From: Anaerolineae bacterium
GTDB taxonomy: Bacteria > Chloroflexota > Anaerolineae > Anaerolineales > Villigracilaceae
Direction of reading: 5' to 3'
NCBI GenBank assembly: GCA_018648655.1
Contig: JABGQV010000110.1
Coordinates: forward strand, 1 to 35,804
DNA length: 35,804 bases
The notes under the pieces were generated by a model, which worked only from the letters and a program-made list of their open reading frames with translations, had not been told where the DNA came from and did no database searches. The translations under genes and the position numbers were made by a program. Numbering within the stretch: position 1 is the stretch's first letter; every line of letters starts with the position of its first letter. Of the stretch, positions 23,407 through 32,471 are shown one piece after another.

Positions 23407-24675
23407 ATGGATGAGCTTCATTACGAATTTGCAAAAGATTTTGATAGAGCTTGGCTAAACTTTGAGCTAGATCTTCCTTTGCATCCACAAGCGGATGGCA
23501 AGGCAAATCCATTTTATGTAGATCGTTTTGGGAATCCCTTAGCTGAGCTAAAGGACGCGCTTTTGGCTCCATTTCATAAGCCACCTAAATTTTTCTTTTC
23601 AGGACATCGCGGTTGTGGAAAGTCTACCGAACTTTTGCATCTTCTAGGCGATGCAGAGATTCAGGAAAAATATTGGCCCATAAACTTTAGTATCCGACAG
23701 GATGCAGATATTGTTGATATTGATTTTAAGGATGTATTGCTTGCAATAGGTGGGCGCTTGTATCGTGAGTATCGACAAGCAGGAGGTGAGTTGCCTGAAC
23801 ATCTTCTCCAAGAACTCAGTAATTGGAAAGGGAAGGTTACACATGAAGTTGGCACAATTCAAGAGGGGCGTATGTCAAGTGAGATTGGAGCTGATCTTGA
23901 TGCTTACTTTGTAAGTGCGGGCTTGCGAATGAGATTAGAACCTGCAAGAAGGGTTGAGATTAGGCAAACCTTTGAAAAAGACATCACAGGGTTGATAGCT
24001 GTAATAAACGCGATCTCTTCTGCAATTTATGCCAAAGAAAAACGCTATCCTCTGGTTTTGATTGATGATATGGATAAGCCAGAATTAGAGAAAGCACGTG
24101 CTATTTTTCATGATCGTCGTGAAATTATGACACAACCAAATTGCGTTATTGTCTACACGGTTTCAAGTGCGTTATTTTATAGCAAAGAATTTGATGCTAT
24201 TCGCGATCAAGCCATTTTCTTACCGAATATCAATATAACTAAGTCTTTACCTGAGGGATCTGTTCTTCAAGAAGGCATAAGTACTTTGAAAAAATTCATT
24301 AAATTAAGGATGTCTCCAGCCCTAATAGAGTCAGAGGCGGCAGAGCTTGCGATCCAATATAGCGGTGGTGTTTTTAGGGAAATGGCTCGTATTATGCGTA
24401 CCTCTATCGGACGTGCACGTCGCCGTAAAGCTTCTATCATCGAGGTAGCTGATATTGAATGGTCTGCAACCGAAATTCGCAATGAGTACCGTCGAATCCT
24501 TGATAAAGAAGATATCAAGCTTCTTCGGCGAATCCATAAAACAAAGCGTCTCGAGTATGTAGATCGCTTGCGCCCCCTTATGCAATTGTTGGCTGTTCTT
24601 GAGTATCGTGAATACCGTGATGGCGAAAATTGGTGTGATATTCATCCGGTTTTAAGGAATTTAATCGATGTCTAA
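23407..24675 (+). CDS. P-loop ATPase, AAA/Orc-like
   Basis: 422 residues, soluble. Walker A is GHRGCGKST (66-74), Walker B PLVLIDDMD (215-223), with a sensor-1-like strand CVIVYTVSS (about 250). C-terminal helices about 330-420 include a region like the lid or winged helix of Orc/Cdc6-type or STAND-type ATPases (YSGGVFREMARIMRTSIGRA). It probably uses ATP to switch or remodel a partner. It starts 14 bases after the MraZ-like gene (GGAAGGA site) and overlaps the TPR gene by 8 bases, so the three are cotranscribed. No transmembrane or nuclease motif is visible. Family assignment beyond P-loop ATPase is uncertain. Confidence 0.88.
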   Translation: MDELHYEFAKDFDRAWLNFELDLPLHPQADGKANPFYVDRFGNPLAELKDALLAPFHKPPKFFFSGHRGCGKSTELLHLLGDAEIQEKYWPINFSIRQDADIVDIDFKDVLLAIGGRLYREYRQAGGELPEHLLQELSNWKGKVTHEVGTIQEGRMSSEIGADLDAYFVSAGLRMRLEPARRVEIRQTFEKDITGLIAVINAISSAIYAKEKRYPLVLIDDMDKPELEKARAIFHDRREIMTQPNCVIVYTVSSALFYSKEFDAIRDQAIFLPNINITKSLPEGSVLQEGISTLKKFIKLRMSPALIESEAAELAIQYSGGVFREMARIMRTSIGRARRRKASIIEVADIEWSATEIRNEYRRILDKEDIKLLRRIHKTKRLEYVDRLRPLMQLLAVLEYREYRDGENWCDIHPVLRNLIDV

Positions 24676-26818
24676 ACAAGAACTTCTTTTATCTTCTTAT
24701 AAAGCGCAATTAGAGAAACTCTCTGGTGATATTCTCCTGTCTGTACGTTGGGATAAGCCGGCGATCTTTTGGGCAATTTATGAAAACACTTTTTCAGGGG
24801 CAAAAGCTGTTTCTGATTTAGAGGCGCAGCTTATACGGCAGGGACAGTATATCCACCATATCACCCCTGATGTTGATGGGAAAAACAATATCATTGACGA
24901 GATCACGCATAATAACCACTGGCATGAAACAATTTTTTTTATCATGCATATGGGAAGCAGCACAAATGAAGACATATATAAATCACTTGGGTCTCAAAGT
25001 GATTTCTTTACCAATAATCGAATTCGCGTAGTCTACTGGCTGGCAGAGGCAGATTTTCTTTCATTCGTAGAACATTTACCTTCATATTGGTTCTCTCAAT
25101 ATAAACTTGCTGAGTTCTCAGATTCCCCTGATTTAGACCATGTTCTTTCCACGATTATCACACAAACATGGCAAGACCTTAGTAAGTTAGAGAAAGAGGA
25201 AGAGCAAGAGGAAGAAAACGCCCACACCTCATTAGAGGAGTTGCTTTCTTTGGACATGCGTATCGATATGAATAAGTTAATTCAGCGTGCGCATATATTT
25301 ATCAAGCTCGGTATTTTTTATTTGAGAAAGCAGAAATATAAAAAGGCTTCACGCTTTTTAAATAAAGCTGCTGAAATAGCAGAAATTATCCAGGACGAAG
25401 AATATTCTCTGGAAGTTGAAATATTAACTGCTTTGTTAATGGCCAAGAAAGAGGAATATGACAGTGCAATGTGGATTAAGGAAAAAGTTTCTTTGGTTTC
25501 ACCTGAGAAAAGTTCAACTTGGAATGTCCTTGGAGAACTCTATGCGCTCTTATTTATGTTTGATGAATCCCTTCTAGCCTATCAAGCTTCTCTAGTTCTA
25601 TCTCCTGAAGACCCAGTGAGTTGGCAGGGACTGGGCGAAGTCTTTCTTCAGCTTGGTCAATTTTCTAAGGCAATTGATGCCTTTGAAAAAGTTCTTCGTT
25701 TCGCACCAAACTTTTCCCGTGCTTGGCTGGGCCTTGGAAAAGCATATTTGGCAGAAAACAACTCATCGAAAGCAATTAATGCCTATACAGAATCTCTTGA
25801 GATCAATTGGAACCAAGCGGATATTTGGCTCGAGGTAGGACGTCTTGCTGAAGATGAAGTTGCTCAAGTTGCCCTTCGGCGTGGATTAGATCTCTATCCC
25901 CAAAAGGCTCTCGCCTGGAATCTTCTCGGCAATATCTATTATCGTTCTGAGAAGTTCAATCAGGCAATTCAGGCATACTATCGATCTGTTCAACTTAAGA
26001 AAGACTGTGGTTGGGCTTATGCCAATATGGCATTGGTTTATACACAGCGCAAACAATATGAAAATGCCACCCTGCTCTATATCAAAGCTCTCCAAACTCT
26101 TCAGGATGATCAGGAAAAATCGAATGTTCTATATAAACTGGGAAATGCCTATAGAGATTCACATAAATATCGGAGAGCAGTTAACGCATATCAAGAAGCC
26201 AGCGGCCTATATGCAGGGAGTAGTTTTTTGGATAAGAGACTCCTGATGCCAGGCCCATTTAGAGATGATGTAGCGGCTCCCGAAGCACTTACTCTACCTC
26301 AGCGAGAAAACAAACGTGATAATGAGCCTGCTTCCAAACCCCAAAAATCTGCCCCAATTCAGGTGATTCTTAAACCTAGATTGAAGAAAGGTGACGAAAA
26401 TATGATGCTAAGAAAAGTTTTAGAAACAAATAAAAAAGCGCGTAAAGTGGAATATTGGCTAGAGCTTGGTAATTATTATGTGCGCAATCATATGTATGAT
26501 CTGGCAGAAGATGCCTTTTCAATTGCGGTGGATCTTGATCCCAATAATGGTTGGTCTTATTACAACCTGGCTTTAGCAAATACAGTGAATGGGGCATATA
26601 GGGATGCCGTTCCACTGTACGAGAAAAGTATCAATCTTTTCGAAGAGAAAAAAGATAAAGCCTCCTCGTGGAATCAACTGGGAAATGTTTATCGTCGGCT
26701 CAATGAGCCTTCTTTAGCGGTAGCAGCTTATGAGAAAGCGCGTGTCCTTGATCCTCCTAAGTCAACGCTTCTTTCTCGTGCTCGTTCAAGCCTGATGAGT
26801 AATTGCTACGCAAAATAA
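24668..26818 (+). CDS. TPR protein with N-terminal 'WL..E...PSYW' domain (2)
   Basis: 716 residues. Residues 1-165 repeat the N-terminal domain of the 18174 protein (KPAIFWAIYENTFSGAKAVS, RVVYWLAEADFLSFVEHLPS). A Glu-rich stretch (174-184) is followed by about ten TPR units at 200-520 (clear copies: AWLGLGKAYLAENNSSKAIN, AWNLLGNIYYRSEKFNQAIQ). A charged linker with Lys/Arg lies at 530-585, and further TPRs at about 590-700. Its start overlaps the ATPase stop by 8 bases, so the two are coupled and probably form a complex. No catalytic motif is visible; the N-terminal domain may contact the ATPase. Confidence 0.88.
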   Translation: MSKQELLLSSYKAQLEKLSGDILLSVRWDKPAIFWAIYENTFSGAKAVSDLEAQLIRQGQYIHHITPDVDGKNNIIDEITHNNHWHETIFFIMHMGSSTNEDIYKSLGSQSDFFTNNRIRVVYWLAEADFLSFVEHLPSYWFSQYKLAEFSDSPDLDHVLSTIITQTWQDLSKLEKEEEQEEENAHTSLEELLSLDMRIDMNKLIQRAHIFIKLGIFYLRKQKYKKASRFLNKAAEIAEIIQDEEYSLEVEILTALLMAKKEEYDSAMWIKEKVSLVSPEKSSTWNVLGELYALLFMFDESLLAYQASLVLSPEDPVSWQGLGEVFLQLGQFSKAIDAFEKVLRFAPNFSRAWLGLGKAYLAENNSSKAINAYTESLEINWNQADIWLEVGRLAEDEVAQVALRRGLDLYPQKALAWNLLGNIYYRSEKFNQAIQAYYRSVQLKKDCGWAYANMALVYTQRKQYENATLLYIKALQTLQDDQEKSNVLYKLGNAYRDSHKYRRAVNAYQEASGLYAGSSFLDKRLLMPGPFRDDVAAPEALTLPQRENKRDNEPASKPQKSAPIQVILKPRLKKGDENMMLRKVLETNKKARKVEYWLELGNYYVRNHMYDLAEDAFSIAVDLDPNNGWSYYNLALANTVNGAYRDAVPLYEKSINLFEEKKDKASSWNQLGNVYRRLNEPSLAVAAYEKARVLDPPKSTLLSRARSSLMSNCYAK

Positions 26819-26959
26819 AAATCATACAAGAATGACTTTTTTAAATTTCGCCCAGATAGGCAACAGCTTCTATCAACTTCAGAAAATTTATGCAAAAAGA
26901 ACAGTTTCTTGTCCGGCGAAAAGCTGAGTTGCTCATTTTTTATGGGCAGAAGGGAGTTT

Positions 26960-27010
26960 ATGGAAAAAAAGGATAGTAAGTACGAAAGAGCAGGAGAGAA
27001 TATCTCCTAG
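26960..27010 (+). CDS. Possible 16-codon ORF in the 228-bp gap
   Basis: ATG at 26960 with AAGGGAG just upstream opens a 16-codon lysine/glutamate-rich frame ending in TAG at 27008. Such a short frame can occur by chance. The rest of 26819-27046 shows no terminator or clear promoter. Confidence 0.12.
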   Translation: MEKKDSKYERAGENIS

Positions 27011-27046
27011 CTGTAAAAGAATGTATATAAAAAACAGGAGAGAAAA

Positions 27047-28975
27047 ATGAGTAAGCATCAGTTATGGAATGAATTAGGAAATGTATATATTAATTCTGGC
27101 GCATTTGAAGAAGCAATTCAGGCGTATAGAAAATCTATTGAAATTAGTCCAGAGTTTGGCTGGGCGTATAACAACATGGCTTTAGCCTATATGCGTTTGG
27201 GGCAGCCTGAAATTTCAATACCCTATTATCAGCGCAGCATAGAGCTTTTGAGTGAATTTAAAGATAAAGCTGTTGCGTGGCATCGCATGGGAAACTCATA
27301 TCAGGTAATGGACGATATAGAGAATGCTGTTCTTGCATTTCAACGTGCAGTCAACCTGGACTTGGACAATACCAAATATCGTCACGATTTAGCTGTGGCA
27401 AAAGCAGAATATACTTATGAAGAAGAGGAAATTAAAGAAGAAGCACTCGAAATCGAAAAAGAAAAAGAAACAGCAGAGACAGTTGTAGAAGATCAAGAAA
27501 TTGAGTCTGTGGATGAAGCTGTAGCTGAAGAAGAAAGTGCCGGGCAAGGTGAATACTCTTCCTGGATTGAGAAAACGATTGAAAAACTTGCCGATAAAGC
27601 ACTCAAGAAAAAAGCCGCCGCCTTTGAATACGAAACGATTGTCTTCCCTGAAGGCGTTGTTCCGGAAGAAGCCATTGCTGATTTAATGACTCTTGTAGAA
27701 GGCAATTCAGTCGAAAGATTTTTCTCTGAAAGTGAAGAGCCTGCTGAAGAAGAAACCGATATCGAAGAATTACCAGTGTTAGAAGTTGAAAATCAGGTAG
27801 TTGAAGCACCGCTTTCTGAAGAGGAAGACATCGAGGAAAAGGAAGATAGCCCCGAAGAATTACTTCTATTAGAAATGGATACGGATGAAGAAACAGAAGA
27901 ATTAGCCGATGAAGATGCTGCTGATATAGATTTGCTAGAATCTGATACTTTAGATACAGAAGCAGAAGTTGACGTAGCTGAAGAAGAAATCCATGAAGAT
28001 GAACAGATCGAAGCTGTTCTCAAAAGTGCTTCTCCTCTTCCTGCCGCGATTGCAAAAGACTTGATCCCTGCATTTGCCACTGTACAGGACGAAGAACTGG
28101 ATGCCAGCCTGGAAAACTTGATGAGCGAGATTTCGCAGGAAATTGATCTTGACGAGCAGGAACTCGAAGATGAGCTTCATGAAGAAGACAGCTTCTTTGT
28201 ATCGGAATTGGAAGAAGAATTCCTGGAAGATATTGCCGAAGAAGTTAAAGAAGAAGTCGTAGAGGAAGTTCTTACACAGGAGCTTACCGAAAAAGTGACA
28301 GAAGAGACGGTCTTGGAAGACATCGAAGCCTTTGAAGAAGATCTTACAGAGGAAATCATCGAAGAAGAAGTTGTAGCAGAAGATCACGACATAACAGAAA
28401 AAGACCTGGACGCGGAAAGCAAAGATGATCTCGAAGAAGAACTTTCGGAAGAAGAGCTTGTCGAAAATGATGCTGTCCTTCTTGAAAGCCCCGAGGAAGT
28501 CGCAAAAGAAGAGTCTCTTTTCAATAAAATTCTTTCCGATAAAGGGAATGGCAATGGAAACGGAAATGGAAATGGTAATGGTTCCGCAACAGGCATAAGC
28601 TCAGCGAGAGTATGGAGCGAGCTTGGCAATGTTTTCTACCGAGAAGGCATTTTTGATGGTGCACAAATTGCCTACAAAAAAGCAATAGAACTGGACGATA
28701 AATTTGGTCTGGCGTTCAATAACCTGGCTCTATTGCATGTTCAGGACGGAAAATATGAAGAGGCTGTGCAGCTATATCAAACCAGTGTTGGTCTAATTGA
28801 AAATAGCAATGCGCAGGCTATTTCCTGGAACAATCTTGGGAACGCTCACCGCGCGCTAAAGGCATATGATGAAGCTGAAAAGGCCTACCGAAAAGCTGAT
28901 GACCTTGTTGGTGAAAAAATTGCTATTGAAAATTCGACACGCTATGGCTTGATTGATGATACAAGTTCCTCATAA
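27047..28975 (+). CDS. TPR protein with 400-residue acidic linker
   Basis: 642 residues. Three TPR units at 1-115 (LWNELGNVYINSGAFEEAIQ) and three at about 535-630 (VWSELGNVFYREGIFDGAQI) are near copies of each other. Between them, about 120-510 is dominated by Glu and Asp with hardly any basic clusters, followed by a Gly-Asn repeat tract (GNGNGNGNGNGNG, about 517-530) just before the second TPR block. The linker should be disordered and strongly negative, a DNA mimic or charged spacer. AGGAG lies 7 bases before the ATG. It is followed after 17 bases by the ParB fusion, whose N-terminal TPR resembles both blocks here. Confidence 0.9.
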   Translation: MSKHQLWNELGNVYINSGAFEEAIQAYRKSIEISPEFGWAYNNMALAYMRLGQPEISIPYYQRSIELLSEFKDKAVAWHRMGNSYQVMDDIENAVLAFQRAVNLDLDNTKYRHDLAVAKAEYTYEEEEIKEEALEIEKEKETAETVVEDQEIESVDEAVAEEESAGQGEYSSWIEKTIEKLADKALKKKAAAFEYETIVFPEGVVPEEAIADLMTLVEGNSVERFFSESEEPAEEETDIEELPVLEVENQVVEAPLSEEEDIEEKEDSPEELLLLEMDTDEETEELADEDAADIDLLESDTLDTEAEVDVAEEEIHEDEQIEAVLKSASPLPAAIAKDLIPAFATVQDEELDASLENLMSEISQEIDLDEQELEDELHEEDSFFVSELEEEFLEDIAEEVKEEVVEEVLTQELTEKVTEETVLEDIEAFEEDLTEEIIEEEVVAEDHDITEKDLDAESKDDLEEELSEEELVENDAVLLESPEEVAKEESLFNKILSDKGNGNGNGNGNGNGSATGISSARVWSELGNVFYREGIFDGAQIAYKKAIELDDKFGLAFNNLALLHVQDGKYEEAVQLYQTSVGLIENSNAQAISWNNLGNAHRALKAYDEAEKAYRKADDLVGEKIAIENSTRYGLIDDTSSS

Positions 28976-28992
28976 ATAAAAGGAGAAACCCA

Positions 28993-30957
28993 ATGGGTGA
29001 ATATACTATTTGGAACGAAATAGGCACTCTCCATTTCAATACAGGCTCCTATTTGCAAGCAAGGAGAGCATATCAACGAGCTGTAGATGTTGGCGGTGGA
29101 AAGGTCCCAATGCAGAATTTGGCCTTGGCTTATCTCAAAGAAAATGAGATCGCAAAAGCTGTGTCTGTATATAAAAAAATGGTTGAAGAAGCCGCTGATA
29201 GTGAAGAGAAAGCAGGTCTGTGGCAGCGGATCGGCGAATTATATTCACTATTGGATGAGCACGATAATGCTTCCCAAGCCTATCATTTTGCAGGCATAGA
29301 GATGCCCGTGAATGAAAAAGAGAAAGATTGGCAAGCTCACCTTGTTCCAAGATCAATTTTTGGCGAAAAGGAAAGAGCAGAATTGGATGAAGCACCGATG
29401 CCAAGTGTGGACGAGGAGCCGGCTCACGTTGAAATAACCGATGCGCTCCCCAGAGACGGCTCTCTCGTTCACATTAACATCGAAGAGATTTACGTTAACC
29501 CCGTGCAGCCTCGCGTGCATATTGATATAGAGTTCCTCGCTGAATCAATTCGTGAGTACGGGATCATTCAACCACTCACCGTTACGCCACCCAGTGAGCA
29601 AGATGAGCGTTATACGCTTATTTCAGGCGAGCGTCGTTTGAAAGCAGCGCGCCAGGTAGGCTTGGATACAGTCCCAGCCATCATTCGTGACGTAGATGAA
29701 ACGCTGCGCCTAAGATTAGCCTTGGTAGAGAATGTACAGAGAAGAAATTTATCTTTGTTCGAAGAGGCTGTGGCATACGAAGAAATGAAAAATGAGCTTG
29801 ATTTATCTGCTAATGAGATCGCCAAGCTAATTGGTAAAAATGCTATTGCGGTAAAAAATCTTCTACATTTATTGGAGATGCCAAAAAATATCCAGCGCGC
29901 ATTAGAGTCGGGGCGGATTTCTGAAGAACACGCTCGTTCTCTCTTTCTTTTGGAAGACGAGCGCGTGCAGAAGAAAGCTCTTCAGGAAGTTTTAGATGAT
30001 GAGTTGTCTGTCCGCAAAACAAAAACGCTGGTGAGATCTATGCTTCGGGAAAGCATGCAAGTAAAAGATGCAGGCGCTTCCACTAACGAGCAGTATTTTG
30101 CAGAAGAAATTGAAGAAGCCGGCACGCCATTTGTGGCAGCAGATGTTGTGCCCGCTTCTGAAGTGATTTCTGAAATGCCTATAGAAGCACCTGAAGTAAT
30201 GGAAGAAATGGGTAGCGAAGATGAGGAGATGGAAAGCGAAGCATTTGAAGATGATGTCATAGAAGGAGATGAAACTTACTCAGATGAATTAGAAGTCGTT
30301 GAAAGCACCGAAGAAGCTGAGCTCATCACCTTTGGTGAGCCTTCATTGCCACAAACAGCAGACTTTGAAAACCCGCATCAATCTTATAGCGACGAAGAAA
30401 TAGATAAGCGCATTTTGACATTCAAGCGTGTGACAGAGGAAAATCCCAATAACGACAAAGCTTGGTACAGATTAGGAAATCACTATGTCCACTTAGGTGA
30501 CACCGAAGCAGCAATTGATGCTTATTCAAAAGCGATAGATATTGCCCCTCATCGTAGCGAGTATCTATATCAATTAGGGCAAGTCTATTTGTCGAATCAG
30601 CGTTTTGCCGAAGCTGCTGAAATGCTGGAGCTGGTGGTAGCCGCAGATGGAAAGAATACTTTTGCTCGTTGTGCGTTGGCGAGTAGCTACCGCCATTTGG
30701 ATATGGACGACAAGGCAAAGGTTCATCTTGATATCGTTGCCCCTAAGATGCGATATGAGAAAAACTATAACCGAGCTTGTTTTGAAGCAATTCAGGGAAA
30801 TGTAGAGAACTCAGTCGAATTCTTGCAAGTTGCTCTAGTGCAGAACGAAGCAACCATTGAGAAAATTCAGAGCGATGCTGATTTTGACTTTGTTCGCGAT
30901 GACCCAATATTTGTTGAGTTTCTAGAAACAGAAACGCTTTCTCTCAGTACGATGTAG
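28993..30957 (+). CDS. TPR-ParB-TPR fusion protein
   Basis: 654 residues. TPR repeats at 1-105 lead to a ParB/Srx-type domain at about 157-250 (VNPVQPRVHID, LAESIREYGIIQPLTV, ISGERRLKAARQVG) with the CTP-binding GERR (212-215) and ENVQRRNLSLFEEAVAY (246-262). A KorB/ParB-like helix-turn-helix follows at about 270-320 (LSANEIAKLIGKNAIAVKNL, then SGRISEEHARSLF). An acidic linker (about 370-460) joins it to C-terminal TPRs (475-610). Ordinary ParB proteins are about 280-330 residues with a C-terminal dimer domain; here TPRs take that place. No ParA gene or parS site is visible. A good AGGAG site precedes the ATG; it ends the cluster. Confidence 0.93.
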   Translation: MGEYTIWNEIGTLHFNTGSYLQARRAYQRAVDVGGGKVPMQNLALAYLKENEIAKAVSVYKKMVEEAADSEEKAGLWQRIGELYSLLDEHDNASQAYHFAGIEMPVNEKEKDWQAHLVPRSIFGEKERAELDEAPMPSVDEEPAHVEITDALPRDGSLVHINIEEIYVNPVQPRVHIDIEFLAESIREYGIIQPLTVTPPSEQDERYTLISGERRLKAARQVGLDTVPAIIRDVDETLRLRLALVENVQRRNLSLFEEAVAYEEMKNELDLSANEIAKLIGKNAIAVKNLLHLLEMPKNIQRALESGRISEEHARSLFLLEDERVQKKALQEVLDDELSVRKTKTLVRSMLRESMQVKDAGASTNEQYFAEEIEEAGTPFVAADVVPASEVISEMPIEAPEVMEEMGSEDEEMESEAFEDDVIEGDETYSDELEVVESTEEAELITFGEPSLPQTADFENPHQSYSDEEIDKRILTFKRVTEENPNNDKAWYRLGNHYVHLGDTEAAIDAYSKAIDIAPHRSEYLYQLGQVYLSNQRFAEAAEMLELVVAADGKNTFARCALASSYRHLDMDDKAKVHLDIVAPKMRYEKNYNRACFEAIQGNVENSVEFLQVALVQNEATIEKIQSDADFDFVRDDPIFVEFLETETLSLSTM

Positions 30958-31040
30958 AAAGCCCATCATTGCTAAAAAAGCTTTTTGCAACTCATTTTCT
31001 CTCCGCCGAAACACAATTTGCAAGAAGTTTTTATAGATAG

Positions 31041-31085
31041 AAAGCCTTGTGGAGTCCCCAAACCTCTGCAAGGCTTTTCTTTTTC
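31041..31085 (+). terminator. Terminator after the ParB-fusion gene
   Basis: AAAGCCTTG (31041-31049) pairs with CAAGGCTTT (31069-31077), followed by a long T-rich tract. A smaller A/T hairpin lies at about 30972-30993. Confidence 0.8.
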
Positions 31086-31119
31086 TTAGGCATTATTATT
31101 ACCCCTAACTTTTTTGATT

Positions 31120-31707
31120 TTAGGCTTGCTCGGTGTCTCGATCTAGCCATAACTCGCGGTATTTTCGATTCCAGTCAATCGTGAAGCGGAAAGCGACTAC
31201 CAATCCTGCGGTAGCCATTACCCACAGTTCTGTCCCACGGAAGTGGAGCAGCCAAAGCAAAATGGGGGCGAGCAATCCCGTAAATAACGCGGCGCGCGCC
31301 GAATGGCGGATGATGAGTACGAGAAATATCAGCAAAGCGAGCACTATCAAAAAAGTGAGCGGATAAACTGCTAACATTGCCCCGCCAGCTACAGCAAGCC
31401 CCATCCCACCCCGAAAATTGGCGAAAAGGGGATAGCAGTGTCCGGTTACAGCGAAACCAGCGACAATTGCCACCGACCAAGCTGGAAATCCCGCGCGAAG
31501 CGAAAAGTAAACGGGCAAGAATCCCTTCAAGATGTCGAGCAGTAAAACAGCGGCACCGGCTGTGAATCCCGCTTGTCTGATCGTATTCGTTGCGCCGACA
31601 TGCCCGGAGCCGCCATCCCGTATATCAATATTCTTAACGAGACGCGTAACCCATAAACCAAAGGGGAGTGAGCCAGCCAGGTATCCGATAATCCAATAAA
31701 GGATCAC
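31120..31707 (-). CDS. plsY: Glycerol-3-phosphate acyltransferase PlsY
   Basis: 195 residues, five or so membrane helices. The three family motifs are present: AGSLPFG (11-17), GSGHVGATNTIR (33-44) and GHCYPLFANFRGGMGLAV (about 88-105). PlsY uses acyl-phosphate to acylate glycerol-3-phosphate, the first step of phospholipid synthesis. The usual KGGKG of motif 3 reads RGGMG here, a non-standard change of a lysine. Its start overlaps the stop of the TerC-type gene by 4 bases, so the two are translationally coupled. Confidence 0.93.
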   Translation of the reverse strand: MILYWIIGYLAGSLPFGLWVTRLVKNIDIRDGGSGHVGATNTIRQAGFTAGAAVLLLDILKGFLPVYFSLRAGFPAWSVAIVAGFAVTGHCYPLFANFRGGMGLAVAGGAMLAVYPLTFLIVLALLIFLVLIIRHSARAALFTGLLAPILLWLLHFRGTELWVMATAGLVVAFRFTIDWNRKYRELWLDRDTEQA

Positions 31708-32471
31708 GAAGCAGCTTCTTCTTTCTGCGTGGGTGATGTTTTACGCAGGATGACAGGGTGCTTTGACGTTTTTTTCATGCGTAGATTGAGCATTTCAACA
31801 AAGACCGAGAAACCCATTGCGAAGTAAATATATCCTTTGGGGATATGCTGATGCAGGCCTTCGATGATAAGGCTGAAACCAATCAGCAAAAGGAAACTTA
31901 GGGCCAGAATTTTGACGGTAGGGTGATTGTTGACGAATTCGCTCAGTGGTGCAGCAGCGAAAAGCATGATGCCGATGGCGATCATCACAGCGATGATCAT
32001 TACAGCCAGGTCATCGGCCATCCCGACAGCGGTGATAACGGAATCGAGTGAAAAAACGACATCGAGCATAGCGATCTGCGCGATCACGTTCCAGAAAGAA
32101 ACCTTCTTTCCTTTCTCTTCATGCGCATCTTCGTAATGGCCTTCAAGATTTTCATGGATCTCGTGTGTCGCTTTCCAGAGCAGGAAGAGACCACCGCCGA
32201 GCAGGATCAGATCTCGTCCAGAGATGCCCAACCCTAAAACGCTGAAGATTGGATTAGTAAGTTGAACGACCCAAGAGATCGAGAAGAGCAAAATAATGCG
32301 CATGACCAACGCAGCTACGAGGCCGGTTTGTCGGGCTTTACCTTGTTGGTCTTCGGGTAATTTATTGCTCAGGATAGAAATAAAAATGATATTATCAATA
32401 CCAAGTACAATTTCAAGCACAGTAAGGGTAAGTAATGCGATCCACGCTGATGGGTTGCTGATCCATTCCAT
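31704..32471 (-). CDS. TerC-family integral membrane protein
   Basis: 255 residues, about seven membrane helices. TerC hallmarks are LTLTVLEIVLGIDNIIFISI at 15-34 with acidic residues inside helix 1 and AMLDVVFSLDSVITAVGM in helix 4, again with buried Asp. Family members have been linked to metal (manganese) export and tellurite resistance; the ion here is not predictable. CGGAGG lies 9 bases before the ATG. It is the first gene of a two-gene unit with plsY; I see no functional link beyond the membrane. Confidence 0.92.
   Translation of the reverse strand: MEWISNPSAWIALLTLTVLEIVLGIDNIIFISILSNKLPEDQQGKARQTGLVAALVMRIILLFSISWVVQLTNPIFSVLGLGISGRDLILLGGGLFLLWKATHEIHENLEGHYEDAHEEKGKKVSFWNVIAQIAMLDVVFSLDSVITAVGMADDLAVMIIAVMIAIGIMLFAAAPLSEFVNNHPTVKILALSFLLLIGFSLIIEGLHQHIPKGYIYFAMGFSVFVEMLNLRMKKTSKHPVILRKTSPTQKEEAAS

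Noticed and set aside
26960-27010. A regulatory leader peptide before the acidic TPR gene.
   Set aside because: Sixteen codons with a near ribosome site is within chance, and there is no attenuator-like hairpin; listed only at very low confidence.
27793-28387. Long reverse-strand open frames opposite the acidic linker.
   Set aside because: Ser-rich or Phe-rich translations are the expected mirror of Glu/Asp codons, with no ribosome sites.
28993-30957. A plasmid or chromosome partition locus (parABS).
   Set aside because: No ParA-type ATPase motif and no parS-like GTTTCACGTGAAAC sequence seen; the P-loop ATPase at 23407 is not of the ParA deviant-Walker type.
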